From Streptococcus varani (GTDB lineage Bacteria > Bacillota > Bacilli > Lactobacillales > Streptococcaceae), in the NCBI RefSeq assembly GCF_001375655.1, contig NZ_CTEN01000004.1, positions 371,359 to 435,358 on the forward strand: a stretch of DNA of 64,000 nucleotides, written 5' to 3'. Numbering within the stretch: position 1 is the stretch's first letter; every line of letters begins with the position of its first letter. This document shows positions 53,501 through 62,423 of this stretch, one piece after another. The notes below the pieces were generated by a model. It was not told where the DNA came from. It made no database searches and was given only the letters and a program-made list of their open reading frames with translations. The position numbers and the translations under genes are program-made.

Positions 53501-53871
53501 TAGCTATCACCCCCTAGTAATTGTTTGCGTGCATTTTCAAAATCCTCGCCAGATACAAACGAGATGACATCATTAGATTTTTGTGATTTAGATCCAGATA
53601 TAGCTTCAACTATTGATTTTGGTTTGTTTGCTCCATCTTGACCATCCTTGGTTTTTGACCAAAATAGCAAATTAGTATTATCGTAAATACCAGCTAGCAA
53701 AATCGTATCTATTGACTCTCTTTCTCCAGATAAAGACAATTTTATCCGAGAATTAGACCTCAAACCGACAGCGAAAACAGCAACCTGATAAGCAGGTAGC
53801 TGTCTGTAATCATATATGCCATAGGTTTCAGTTAAATCACAAGTTAACGCATCATCATCTTTTGCTATCAT
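53500..53871 (-). CDS. Tail assembly chaperone, second part (Gp15 family), probably reached by -1 frameshift
   Basis: The Gp15-type text from the ATG at 53871 is 123 residues, but there is no ribosome binding site before it. The frame is open back through LAFLAQ into the slippery heptamer TTTAAAA at the end of the upstream gene. Translation by -1 frameshift would give an 87-plus-130 residue fusion, like lambda gpGT. Its place between tail tube and tape measure genes supports the chaperone role. Confidence 0.8.
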   Translation of the reverse strand: MIAKDDDALTCDLTETYGIYDYRQLPAYQVAVFAVGLRSNSRIKLSLSGERESIDTILLAGIYDNTNLLFWSKTKDGQDGANKPKSIVEAISGSKSQKSNDVISFVSGEDFENARKQLLGGDS

Positions 53872-53885
53872 CTGAGCGAGGAATG

Positions 53886-54149
53886 CTAGTTTTTTAAATC
53901 TTTTTGGCTTTCGAAAATATCTTTAAGTTCGTTTCCAATAGCTTCAACGGCAACAATGCCATCCTTGTCTCGGACGTGTTCTTTTAAAGCAGCAACTTTA
54001 TCATCTAGCAGCAAATGAACAACTTTAACAACAGCCGTTGGATCCGTCTCTTCTTCAGCGATAGCTTCAACAAGCTCAAAATTCTGCAAACGTTTTTTAG
54101 GGATTTCGTATTCAAATCCTGATTTTGTTTTTCCTTTTAAAATTTCCAT
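53886..54149 (-). CDS. Tail assembly chaperone, first part (gpG-like)
   Basis: 87 residues: MEILKGKTKSGFEYEIPKKRLQNFELVEAIAEEETDP... VHLLLDDKVAALKEHVRDKDG. This is the short product expected from normal termination, located directly after the tail tube gene (1-nt overlap). It would bind the tape measure protein during tail assembly. Confidence 0.78.
   Translation of the reverse strand: MEILKGKTKSGFEYEIPKKRLQNFELVEAIAEEETDPTAVVKVVHLLLDDKVAALKEHVRDKDGIVAVEAIGNELKDIFESQKDLKN
53892..53898 (-). promoter_or_regulatory. Candidate -1 ribosomal frameshift site TTTAAAA
   Basis: The 0-frame reads GAT TTA AAA AAC TAG. T TTA AAA is a perfect X XXY YYZ heptamer, four codons before the stop, and the -1 frame continues without a stop through AAA CTA GCA TTC CTC into the Gp15 frame. 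Confidence 0.7.
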
Positions 54150-54727
54150 TAATCTTCCTCTCTTGTAACTTTTGGTTTCACGAGATACTCATGATGAGTA
54201 TCTCCGTTTTCGTCCGGAAAACATTTTAACTTAGTTTCATAACCGACAACCTCACCATCTACATACTTAATTTCAGATACTTCATTTACCTTTGCATTTG
54301 GCAGCACAATACGTTTTAGAATTCCACCGCCCATAATCATGTCAATCACGATAGCATGCGCTTCTAACTCGATTGAGTTAGATTTAATATGGATACCAGT
54401 GTCAAGATCTCCCGTTACGTTTTTAGCCCCATAAACTTCTTTGAGAACCTCTACATTTAGTGATTCAATCAGCTTATAAGTAAACTTATCTTCCTTTTCC
54501 GTCTGAACAGCCCCAACAATATCCCCACCCCAAGCTTTAATATTTTTTGATGACCGCGTATCTTCATTTGTAACGCCATCTTCAGATACGTAACCTAAAT
54601 TTTTAAACTTGGCATCAAGTCCAGTGGCGGCATCTGTTGGCAAAGTTGTACCAAGTGGTGCCGAGTAAATCGCTCCACCGGCTTTAGGTTTTGCAGAGGT
54701 TACATGTTTATTGTCATTTTTTCCCAT
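54149..54727 (-). CDS. Major tail tube protein
   Basis: 192 residues. KPKAGGAIYSAPLGTTLPTDAATGLDAKFKNLGYVSEDGVT is the N-terminal signature of the streptococcal/lactococcal tail tube family, followed by a beta-rich body. Behind AAAGGAGATAGTC. Polymerises around the tape measure. Confidence 0.92.
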   Translation of the reverse strand: MGKNDNKHVTSAKPKAGGAIYSAPLGTTLPTDAATGLDAKFKNLGYVSEDGVTNEDTRSSKNIKAWGGDIVGAVQTEKEDKFTYKLIESLNVEVLKEVYGAKNVTGDLDTGIHIKSNSIELEAHAIVIDMIMGGGILKRIVLPNAKVNEVSEIKYVDGEVVGYETKLKCFPDENGDTHHEYLVKPKVTREED

Positions 54728-54738
54728 GACTATCTCCT

Positions 54739-55074
54739 TTAATAATAATTAATATCAAATACAGCCTGATAGCGATAGCGCTTAGTAGCTATATCTGTAA
54801 AGTTATAGTCTGCATTAAGATGTACACCTGAAACTTGTGGCAATCCATCCAGTTGCTCGACTACCTGCTTTACTTTTTCATTTAGCAAAGCAGCCTCGTA
54901 CAACGATTCAGCATAACTTTGAAAAGCAAAAGTGGCGCTTAATAAATGATTCCGTTTAGTTCCACTAGTCTTTTCTAAAATAACGAACCGTTCAGGCTCC
55001 TTTGCCTGATGCTCAAAAAAAGACGGGACATCCAAGTGCTCGTCTAGATGTTTTTTGATAATTACTTCAATCAA
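54739..55074 (-). CDS. Minor capsid/tail terminator-type protein
   Basis: 111 residues: IIKKHLDEHLDVPSFFEHQAKEPERFVILEKTSG and YNFTDIATKRYRYQAVFDINYY, the pattern of the tail-completion/terminator protein that caps the tail tube. It lies immediately upstream of the tail tube gene. Confidence 0.75.
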   Translation of the reverse strand: MIEVIIKKHLDEHLDVPSFFEHQAKEPERFVILEKTSGTKRNHLLSATFAFQSYAESLYEAALLNEKVKQVVEQLDGLPQVSGVHLNADYNFTDIATKRYRYQAVFDINYY

Positions 55075-55311
55075 TCATCTCACCGCCTTTAACAGAGTAT
55101 TATTTTCTAAGTTGTCTTTTTTAGCTTTATGAGTTTTGGCGCTAACCATAGCATTGGCCCGATTCTTACCGACGTAGATGTCCTGTTCGTATCCATCTCC
55201 GCACCTATCTTTGATTTTACTTGCTTCACCAGTCAAGACTTCTTGCATTTCAGATGATTTCATCAATTCAGCAACAGCTGACTCATTTAACTCAAATTTA
55301 AAATTACTCAT
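55075..55311 (-). CDS. Minor capsid protein 2-type head-tail component
   Basis: 78 residues; short for the HK97 gp10/minor capsid 2 group but with the typical KDRCGDGYEQDIYVGKNRANAMVSAKTHKAKKDN stretch. Fits head closure between connector and tail terminator genes. Overlaps the next upstream gene by 8 nt. Confidence 0.68.
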   Translation of the reverse strand: MSNFKFELNESAVAELMKSSEMQEVLTGEASKIKDRCGDGYEQDIYVGKNRANAMVSAKTHKAKKDNLENNTLLKAVR

Positions 55312-55642
55312 ATCGCTCTACCATCACTTTCTTATTCCATTCGAGCGGAATAAGCTCTTCAATCCCTTCAAGTGGTAAACCAAATGTTTTAAATTTTTGG
55401 CCAAAGAAGCGAACTTCTTTATCTCTCCAGTCATGAGTATCGCCTTTAGGTATGCCTAAGGTGTAAACAGCTTTTTTGCCAGTTAGGCTTAGCTGATTCG
55501 TTATGTCATCACTTGTTGCGGGAGCTACAAGGACGTTTTCAACTTCAATATCAAAATCTACTTTGATAGGATTCCCAAAAGGGTCTTTCCCTTCAACTAC
55601 CTTATCAATCAAAGTAATTGTTATTCCCTTTAACTTCCCCAT
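55304..55642 (-). CDS. Minor capsid protein 1-type (head-tail stopper)
   Basis: 112 residues from the ATG at 55642, chosen for GGAGG upstream. KGITITLIDKVVEGKDPFGNPIKVDFDIEVENVLVAPA ... FGQKFKTFGLPLEGIEELIPLEWNKKV matches the minor_capsid_1 group that closes the head. Confidence 0.75.
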   Translation of the reverse strand: MGKLKGITITLIDKVVEGKDPFGNPIKVDFDIEVENVLVAPATSDDITNQLSLTGKKAVYTLGIPKGDTHDWRDKEVRFFGQKFKTFGLPLEGIEELIPLEWNKKVMVERYE

Positions 55643-56024
55643 ACAATTCAATCCCTCCATATCGTTGTTTTTTAAGTCCGAGTCGTTTCAGCTCGTTGTC
55701 TTTGATAAATAATCCACCGCCAGGGACCAAATAAGAGCCTGACCATGTATAGCCAAGCGCTGATTGACTCTCTTGTGTCATTGGCTCCCCTTGAGTCGAG
55801 GTCATCAATGTTCTAGCGACAATATCAACTGTCACAGATTTAGCCACAGTAGCAAACGCAGGATTAGACACTATCATAGCATCTAAATCCTTGCCAACTT
55901 TGCTAGCTTCAACACGTAACGTATCAGAGACAACTCCTAAGAGTGCCTCTGCACGTTTTAGTTCATCAGTCGATAATTTCCTCCAAAGAAGAATAATATC
56001 GACTGTGGTTGCAAAATTGTCCAT
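55605..56024 (-). CDS. Head-tail connector (phage Gp19/Gp15/Gp42 type)
   Basis: 139 residues: FATTVDIILLWRKLSTDELKRAEALLGVVSDTLRVEASKVGKDL, the helical adaptor fold that binds the portal ring from below. Overlaps the stopper gene by 38 nt in another frame. Confidence 0.78.
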   Translation of the reverse strand: MDNFATTVDIILLWRKLSTDELKRAEALLGVVSDTLRVEASKVGKDLDAMIVSNPAFATVAKSVTVDIVARTLMTSTQGEPMTQESQSALGYTWSGSYLVPGGGLFIKDNELKRLGLKKQRYGGIELYGEVKGNNNYFD

Positions 56025-56044
56025 TACAACCCTCTTTCCAGAGG

Positions 56045-56173
56045 CTACTCAACCTCATCTTTCTTCTTTATCGTTTTTTTCTTTTTTTCAGGCTCAACAA
56101 CTTCCCAGTCTCCACCAAGCTCGCTATCTGTTACTAAGATAGCACCTGTTTTAGAATCCTTATAGATTGACAT
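56045..56173 (-). CDS. Small phage structural-module protein (42 residues)
   Basis: ATG at 56173 behind AAGGAGGCTTGAT. MSIYKDSKTGAILVTDSELGG with a Lys/Glu-rich tail KKKKTIKKKDEVE. Starts 2 bp after the major capsid gene. Similar short proteins follow capsid genes in related phages; function unknown. Confidence 0.7.
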   Translation of the reverse strand: MSIYKDSKTGAILVTDSELGGDWEVVEPEKKKKTIKKKDEVE

Positions 56174-56174
56174 A

Positions 56175-57074
56175 TCAAGCCTCCTTGACGCGAGCAAACG
56201 CATCCTTGTCCAAAATTCCCCAGCCAATAAAAGCTTCCGCACGAAGACAAACTTCGTTATAAGCTTTAAGATCTCTCCCTGCACCATCTGGATCGCCATA
56301 CTCAATTACTTCCATAGGAATGTTTTCGGCGTAACCCCATTTAAACATGTTTTGAAAATCACCGACAATCACATGGTCTTTTTCCGCAGTTCCACCAGAA
56401 GTCAGTAACGTCTTATTGATATCTGATTTCATACCATAAAATGAATCCGGATTTTGTCCAAAACGAAATTCCGGAAAAATGTGTGATCGATTCGCATCTT
56501 TAAGCTTACCTAAAGCACCTCCTGCGGTTGGCGAGAGAGCGAGGCCTGTTACATCTCCACCTTTCGCACGGATAGCCTGAACAGCGGCTTCAATGTTATT
56601 ATCAATCGTTGCTTCCTCGTAAGTAACTATATTGCCGTCAATCACTCCGTCAAATGAGTTAGTCCCACGAAATGATGCATCTGTTAATGCTTTTGGTTCG
56701 AGGCCGTGAATGGCAGCGATATCAAAAGCTTCTGCAATTTTTTTGGCAAATCCATCGGCGAATGTTTGAAGATAGTTGATTTTCTTTTCATCAGAGGCAT
56801 ACATAAACTCATTGGTAATGCGAGCTTGATACACAAATTTAAGAGGTTTAATGACTTTAGAAGTTAAAGTAGCACCTCCAGCTTGTTTTTGTTCGCCTTC
56901 ACCAACAATTTGAGCGTTTCCGTCTAGGTTAAAGATAAATTGCTCTGTTCCGTTAAACGGAATTGGGGTTTGATCAGATAATTTAGCAAGTACAGAGTGA
57001 CCTTTTACTTTAGAAATAAGTTCAGGGATAAGTGTTGCTGGGAATAATGTTCCTTGTTTTAATGTGTTAGCCAT
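56175..57074 (-). CDS. Major capsid protein (HK97-fold)
   Basis: 299 residues. N-terminus FPATLIPELISKVKGHSVLAKLSDQTPIPFNGTEQFIFNLDG and C-terminus VCLRAEAFIGWGILDKDAFARVKEA match the HK97-type coat of streptococcal siphophages. There is no long delta-domain; a separate scaffold gene precedes it. Confidence 0.93.
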   Translation of the reverse strand: MANTLKQGTLFPATLIPELISKVKGHSVLAKLSDQTPIPFNGTEQFIFNLDGNAQIVGEGEQKQAGGATLTSKVIKPLKFVYQARITNEFMYASDEKKINYLQTFADGFAKKIAEAFDIAAIHGLEPKALTDASFRGTNSFDGVIDGNIVTYEEATIDNNIEAAVQAIRAKGGDVTGLALSPTAGGALGKLKDANRSHIFPEFRFGQNPDSFYGMKSDINKTLLTSGGTAEKDHVIVGDFQNMFKWGYAENIPMEVIEYGDPDGAGRDLKAYNEVCLRAEAFIGWGILDKDAFARVKEA

Positions 57075-57079
57075 ATGTA

Positions 57080-57544
57080 TTAATCTCCTTTATTGGTTAA
57101 ATTTCTAACAACTTCTTTTAGTGCTACTTCTTTTGAGTCAGAAATAGTTGGTTCATTTGATTTAGCAGGTGGCGTAGGTTGTGGTGGTTTAATAACTGCT
57201 GATAAGCTCTCTGCATCTGCTTTCAAAGAGTCCTCATCTTCACCTTGTAACCGGTCTGCTAAATCAAGTGGCAGGCCATATTCTGTGGCCATGCGTTGAC
57301 GTAATGACTGCACCTTTGTTTGCTTAAGTTCGCCATTTAAAGTATCAATCTGACCGCTTAATTCCGTTTTCTCGGTTTTAAGTGATTCAATAGTTGATTG
57401 ATAATTTGCTTCTTTTGCTTCAAAATCAGCTACTTTAGTTTTTAATTGGTCATAATCGCTAAATTTCTCACGCTCTCGAGCAACACGAGCTTTAACAATT
57501 GATTCCAATTCCTCTTGTGTAGTGATTGCTTTAAAATCTGACAT
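57080..57544 (-). CDS. Capsid scaffolding protein (DUF4355-like)
   Basis: 154 residues from the ATG at 57544 behind GAAAGGACGTTAAT. Coiled coil over about residues 25-80, acidic middle, C-terminal basic VALKEVVRNLTNKGD. The position right before the capsid gene is typical of scaffolds. Confidence 0.85.
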   Translation of the reverse strand: MSDFKAITTQEELESIVKARVAREREKFSDYDQLKTKVADFEAKEANYQSTIESLKTEKTELSGQIDTLNGELKQTKVQSLRQRMATEYGLPLDLADRLQGEDEDSLKADAESLSAVIKPPQPTPPAKSNEPTISDSKEVALKEVVRNLTNKGD

Positions 57545-57622
57545 ATTAACGTCCTTTCTCCTGCTTTCCCGGCAGTTCGGTAATTTTTCATCAAAAAAAC
57601 ACCTCAATTTTGAGATGCAATT

Positions 57623-59038
57623 TTAATAACTGATTCTTTGCTTTCTCTTCGGTTTTGTCGTTGAACAAATCCAGTGCGCAAGCAAGGCACTATCCATTAA
57701 ACTAATATCTCTGTCATCATAAAGTGATTTATAACCAAATCCACCGTTAGAGCCAATCTGTCGCTTATCACAGTTAGTTACAACTGCGGTTAGTGAGGGT
57801 TGGTCACTATGACAAATTGTCTCTTGCATAATCCCTTGTTCCCACATCATGTTAGCAGTGATGATTTCAGACACTTTCGGCAAGATTGGAGCTTTTAGCT
57901 TATTCTCCCTCATTTCCTGCGCAAGCAATTCTTGACCGCTTGCGCCATCGACCACTACTTTTGCTATATCGGCTGACTTCAAAAAATTAATAATCCACTG
58001 TGTGCCGTTTCTGACTGATATGCAGTCAATGGCCTCAGTAAATATCTTTTTTTCCGTGGTTCTTGCCGAAATAGACATAGAAACATTGTTACCATCTTGA
58101 CCAAACTTAATTCCAACAAAAAGTTTACTCGCAAATTCTGGCATTTGCTCAATTTTGAGCTTAAGCCATTCTTTTTCCGAGATAACTGATTTCTGGTTGA
58201 ATGTTGGCCAATAACCGAGACGCTGAATGTTATGGTCAATTTCATCTTCACCAAGCTCAGCTTCGATTTTCCGCTCGTTTAAGTGAAATCCCATCGATGG
58301 ATTAGTTAGATACCAAGCTGCCACATCATGGACCGGTAACATTTCATTAACAGACCACTCTGCCCAACCAGAATACTTAATTTTTCCAGCCAAGACGTTT
58401 TTGCGGTATGCCTCGAATACAGTACCAGTTGATACCATTGTCGGAGGAGTTCCACACATTATTGTCATAGGGTTATCACTGTCAGTTACCGTATATTTAA
58501 GAGCTGATTCTTGCTCTGCGGTATATTCCTGCGCTTCGTCGATGACAAGTAGGTCAAATCCCTCTCCAAGACCACCAGATGATGTTCTTGTTCTCCATTG
58601 GATAACTGCTCCACTTGATTTAAACTCAATCCTTTCTTGACCTTTGGTTCTGTTCGATGTAAAATCTTCGCCATCAACATAACCAGACATTTCAAGATAT
58701 TTTTTTAGTTTTTCAAATGACGAATGCGAGGTACTAACTCTATGAGCAGTATGCAAGATTTTAAGTCCGTTGTGTAAGGCCCATAATTCTAGCATATAGA
58801 TTATTTCGGTTTTACCATTCCGACGAGGGATAGCATAGCCATACTTTTGATGCACCCAAACACGGTCATCATCTACAGCCATGATTGGCATGATTAAATA
58901 GATCTGCCATGGATAGCACTTGAGTCCAGTTTTTTGGTAATAATCAATCGCTTCTTGAGCTAAAGAAATAGAATAATGTAAATTTACCGATTGAGTAGGT
59001 CGCTGATTGCCAAGTTTTGTTTTAATCTTAGTAACCAT
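57623..59038 (-). CDS. Phage terminase large subunit
   Basis: 471 residues from the ATG at 59038 behind AAAGGAAACAGT. ATPase Walker A-like YAIPRRNGKTEIIYML, Walker B LLVIDEAQEY, coupling motif MCGTPPT, and a C-terminal nuclease part with GIKFGQDG and DGASGQ acids. It packages DNA through the portal. Its place after the portal and MuF genes, not before them, is unusual. Confidence 0.92.
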   Translation of the reverse strand: MVTKIKTKLGNQRPTQSVNLHYSISLAQEAIDYYQKTGLKCYPWQIYLIMPIMAVDDDRVWVHQKYGYAIPRRNGKTEIIYMLELWALHNGLKILHTAHRVSTSHSSFEKLKKYLEMSGYVDGEDFTSNRTKGQERIEFKSSGAVIQWRTRTSSGGLGEGFDLLVIDEAQEYTAEQESALKYTVTDSDNPMTIMCGTPPTMVSTGTVFEAYRKNVLAGKIKYSGWAEWSVNEMLPVHDVAAWYLTNPSMGFHLNERKIEAELGEDEIDHNIQRLGYWPTFNQKSVISEKEWLKLKIEQMPEFASKLFVGIKFGQDGNNVSMSISARTTEKKIFTEAIDCISVRNGTQWIINFLKSADIAKVVVDGASGQELLAQEMRENKLKAPILPKVSEIITANMMWEQGIMQETICHSDQPSLTAVVTNCDKRQIGSNGGFGYKSLYDDRDISLMDSALLAHWICSTTKPKRKQRISY

Positions 59039-59196
59039 ACTGTTTCCTTTCAATCGTCATCACCTAGTTTATAGCCATACGATAGGGCATAAAGAAAACC
59101 GCCTCGGATTCGACACGGTTTTAAGTATTTTTGAGTAATTTCAAGTAGTCTTTCCTGCTGTCAAGATTTTGGACTGCACTCCGTTCTTTTTAAGCA

Positions 59197-59226
59197 TAAG
59201 AAAAGCACTCGATTTCTCGAATGCTT
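59197..59226 (-). terminator. Terminator between the YjcQ-type gene and the terminase gene
   Basis: Minus-strand AAGCATTCGA-gaaa-TCGAGTGCTTTTCTT hairpin at the end of the YjcQ-type gene. It would partly separate the portal/MuF module from the terminase/capsid module. Confidence 0.75.
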
Positions 59227-59572
59227 AGATGAATGGAATAATCGACTTGGTATCTTTCAATAGTTCCTTGGCTTTTTCCATAAAACTATTATCTGTCAAA
59301 AATTGGATTCCTGCTGGCGTAATGCCGATATTCTCCAAGTCATCAACCTGAGGGTATTTCTCACCCCAAACCTTCGTCAGCGTAATACCGTCGATATAGC
59401 CATCATTCATCAGGTTAAATAAGATAAACCTCCAGTAAATCGAATTGATATTAAATAATTTCCCTTGAGGTTGCAAATGCTTAGTATCAACATCAAGTCC
59501 CTTCTTCAAACAGTTATAGAGGTAGGCTAAAATCTGATACACAATCACATGATAATCATCTTTAGCCATCAA
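59225..59572 (-). CDS. YjcQ-family phage protein
   Basis: 115 residues: DDYHVIVYQILAYLYNCLKKGLDVD ... YWRFILFNLMNDGYIDGITL ... NIGITPAGIQFLTDNSFMEKAKELLKD, a winged-helix-like YjcQ protein. It overlaps the 62-residue gene upstream by 4 nt. Role unknown; next to a toxin-like gene it could be part of its control or immunity, which is speculation. Confidence 0.75.
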   Translation of the reverse strand: MMAKDDYHVIVYQILAYLYNCLKKGLDVDTKHLQPQGKLFNINSIYWRFILFNLMNDGYIDGITLTKVWGEKYPQVDDLENIGITPAGIQFLTDNSFMEKAKELLKDTKSIIPFI

Positions 59573-59757
59573 ATCGCCTCGATAGACTGGATTTCTGACT
59601 GATAAAAAACAGTAATTTCGCCATCAATAAACATTTCTAAGCTATCTTCCTCTGTTTCATAGTCATCTTTATCACAAAAATAGGCGGTTCCCACGAATGT
59701 ATCGTTGTCAACATCTACCAGTGCAACATCTTCCATATGATACTTTTTAAGTTCCAT
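59569..59757 (-). CDS. Small acidic protein, possible immunity partner of the MuF C-terminal domain
   Basis: 62 residues from the ATG at 59757 with AAGGAG upstream. It overlaps the end of the MuF gene by 11 nt. Strongly acidic (VDVDNDTFVGTAYFCDKDDYETEEDSLEMFIDGE), beta-rich. Size, charge and position fit an immunity protein, but no family is recognised. Confidence 0.55.
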   Translation of the reverse strand: MELKKYHMEDVALVDVDNDTFVGTAYFCDKDDYETEEDSLEMFIDGEITVFYQSEIQSIEAI

Positions 59758-60982
59758 CACCATTCTCCTTCCTGTGATATGTTGGGATTAAATGCGCGCC
59801 AGTTTTACTGTAATGAATAGTAAAACCGTTGATATATTTACCTGTATAAACATCCCTTCCTAACTTATCATCACTAGACAAGTCAATAAGTTCGTAATTT
59901 CCCTCATTTTTCCCCCTGTTACGTCTAAATTTAGAAGTCTGTTTATATTTATTATAGAGTCCCTCCGGCTCAACTTCATCAAAGAAATAACTTTTACCAT
60001 CCCCAGTAGTCGATTGAATATGACGGGCCTGCTTTTCAGGATTAATCCTGTCTAGCCATTTTCCTGAATCGAACATCTTCTGAATATGAGTTTTATCCTT
60101 TAACTGATCATATCTTTCACCATCATTATACTTCAAGTCTTGGAATTTAGCTAGTGAAACAGGAGCCTTTGTACCCAAAACAGATACTATTTCCTTATAT
60201 TCTTTGATGTCAGACTTGCGATTGTTATCCCTGATGTCAATATTCATCTGTTTGCGCTTTTCCAACACATCAGTAGTTTCTTTTGACCATTTTTTAGACC
60301 ATGAATTCTGACGCTTGCCATTTTTAGGGTGATAGTCAATAATACATTGACAGTGCTGGTGCCTACGATAAAAATTTGGTGGCTCTTCGTGGTAAATATA
60401 CTTACCAGCGAGGCGATTGCACCAATCACAACACTTACCCGTTGATATACGCTCAATGGTTGGTGTCATTCCAGCCTTAGCGTGAAAATCAGCATTGACT
60501 CTAATGCTATCATCAACGATTGACTGAGTAAAATTAACAATCGGTTCTTTCAAAAGCCAGGCAACCTTGTCAAAATCTTCTTCAGATGATAGCCTATTGA
60601 CAAATCCATCAATCCTATCTTGATTGATATCCGGTATCTGAACTTTTAGTCCAACATTTGCTTGTTTGTTTAATTCCAATTGCACCTGTCCAGCATAGTT
60701 GCTAACAAGCTCGTGATTCCTACCTAGCACATCATTCAGCAAACGTTGACCGATATTGTAATACATTTTACCGTCTGGCAATTTATCGCCCGTCACAGAT
60801 GAACCAAGGGCTTCTGCTAAGATGTTTCCGACCTCAATTGCGAATTCATTTGCAGTAGCATATGTTGCTTTTTTATTTTTCAGTTCAGAAAATGCAGAGT
60901 TAATAATATCGCTTTTACCATAGCTAGCCTCAAACTTATCCTCGACCTCTTTTAGTAAGCTTGGTAAGATGTCATCATTCAT
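59747..60982 (-). CDS. MuF-type head morphogenesis protein with C-terminal toxin-like extension
   Basis: 411 residues. The N-terminal 230 residues are a MuF minor head protein with the zinc-type CCDWCNRLAGKY...HQHCQC motif. The last ~170 residues exceed a standard MuF protein and end in KQARHIQSTTGDGKSYFF ... GFTIHYSKTGAHLIPTYH, which resembles the polymorphic toxin type 50 domain seen in MuF toxins of Firmicute prophages. The domain assignment is tentative. Confidence 0.8.
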   Translation of the reverse strand: MNDDILPSLLKEVEDKFEASYGKSDIINSAFSELKNKKATYATANEFAIEVGNILAEALGSSVTGDKLPDGKMYYNIGQRLLNDVLGRNHELVSNYAGQVQLELNKQANVGLKVQIPDINQDRIDGFVNRLSSEEDFDKVAWLLKEPIVNFTQSIVDDSIRVNADFHAKAGMTPTIERISTGKCCDWCNRLAGKYIYHEEPPNFYRRHQHCQCIIDYHPKNGKRQNSWSKKWSKETTDVLEKRKQMNIDIRDNNRKSDIKEYKEIVSVLGTKAPVSLAKFQDLKYNDGERYDQLKDKTHIQKMFDSGKWLDRINPEKQARHIQSTTGDGKSYFFDEVEPEGLYNKYKQTSKFRRNRGKNEGNYELIDLSSDDKLGRDVYTGKYINGFTIHYSKTGAHLIPTYHRKENGDGT

Positions 60983-60983
60983 A

Positions 60984-62423
60984 TCATTCCTCTACTTTAA
61001 TTTCTGTGGTTTCAAGCATCTGTGATGCTTCTGTTCTGCTATAACCCATTGAAACAAGTAACTTTACTCCATTTTCTTTTGAAACAACTCCTTTTTGATA
61101 TTTTTCAAGCAAAGAAGTAACTTCATATGTTGAGATGATTCTATTGGCTTGCTTATCATTTTCCTGATTAGTTTCAACAACAGTTTGAGCGTCACTTCCC
61201 CCACCTTTAATGCCAGTCCAATCGTAGACAACTTCTTTATCGATAAAGCCAGGAATTGCTTGATTTAGTTTGATAGCTCCGTCTCCAACAAGAGACATCA
61301 TAGCAGCATCAGCTTCGAATAATGGTTCCCACTTAATTTTAGTATTCATAAATAGATTTCGGCTATATGGAAATCCATCACGAAGACAGACTGCAACATA
61401 TGCCACGTTCAGAAGACCTGATGCAAATGACCGTTGCGCTTTTCGACCTGCTGAACGTAAATTTTCATGAGCTGCTTTGATTGCTTCTACTGATGATGGA
61501 TTATCACTTGGAAATCCAAGGTCATCTAATGTTAAGCCTGAACCGCCAGCAAATAGTGAGGCGTACATTTTCAAATGATCCATGAATGGAGCCATACTCG
61601 CTGTTGTGAATTGGCCTACAGTTGGTCTATCATTGTCCTCGTCTTTGGCAATAGCTAGCATAGTAGAAACTGTTGCTTTCCACGTTTCCAGCGAATCAGC
61701 TTCCGGGTCTAATCCCAAAACATACTTTTGAGGAAAGCTGTAGAACTCAGCTGTGACTTCCGCACGTTCCAATGTTCTTTTAGCAGCTTTCTGATGATAC
61801 ATGCCAGCTTTAGTTATGCGACTACGACCAAATGGTCTAACTGCATCTGGTCTATGTATGATAGGTACTAAAAGAGGTTGCCCTGTTGGATTATCAATAA
61901 AATACGGTTCACCACTTTTGGGATAATACCAAATGGCATCTCTGGTAAAGTAAGCCTCTAAAGTAGGATTGTTATTTTGGTCTGTTTCCAAAACCGCATA
62001 ACCCTCGGTTAATAAAAAAGTTGTTGGGTCTAATATACCAGTAGCTTTGCTCGCTTCGATGACTTGCATTTTAGGTAGGCTGTCATCAGTACCTGGCATG
62101 ATATAGATAAAGCAACACGATGCGATTAACGCTGATTGAATTGCCGTATCAAAAAATATATCAGGATTATTAGCTTGAAAAATTTCGGTTGCATTGAAAT
62201 CATCATCCGCAAACTCTCTAAAGATAATCCTGTCAGCTAACGAGTCAACACCTTTAGCGGTCCATTCTAGTACCGACCGGTACATCTGTTTAACTGAGTC
62301 TGGAGTAACGATACTTCTAACGTTGTCTTTATCGTCCATCGAGTAATATCTATAGCGCTTCTCGACACCTAGCTTGTACATACTGAGTTTCCTACTCAGA
62401 TAGCCGATTCCCATATAATTCAT
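60984..62423 (-). CDS. Phage portal protein
   Basis: 479 residues: SVKQMYRSVLEWTAKGVDSLADRIIFREF, then IMPGTDDSLPKMQVIEASKATGILDP and a C-terminal helical wing-to-crown part (SVEAIKAAHENLRSAGRKAQRSFA). Fits SPP1-like/gp6 portals. It starts within the previous gene (4-nt overlap) and ends 1 bp before the MuF gene. Confidence 0.92.
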   Translation of the reverse strand: MNYMGIGYLSRKLSMYKLGVEKRYRYYSMDDKDNVRSIVTPDSVKQMYRSVLEWTAKGVDSLADRIIFREFADDDFNATEIFQANNPDIFFDTAIQSALIASCCFIYIMPGTDDSLPKMQVIEASKATGILDPTTFLLTEGYAVLETDQNNNPTLEAYFTRDAIWYYPKSGEPYFIDNPTGQPLLVPIIHRPDAVRPFGRSRITKAGMYHQKAAKRTLERAEVTAEFYSFPQKYVLGLDPEADSLETWKATVSTMLAIAKDEDNDRPTVGQFTTASMAPFMDHLKMYASLFAGGSGLTLDDLGFPSDNPSSVEAIKAAHENLRSAGRKAQRSFASGLLNVAYVAVCLRDGFPYSRNLFMNTKIKWEPLFEADAAMMSLVGDGAIKLNQAIPGFIDKEVVYDWTGIKGGGSDAQTVVETNQENDKQANRIISTYEVTSLLEKYQKGVVSKENGVKLLVSMGYSRTEASQMLETTEIKVEE

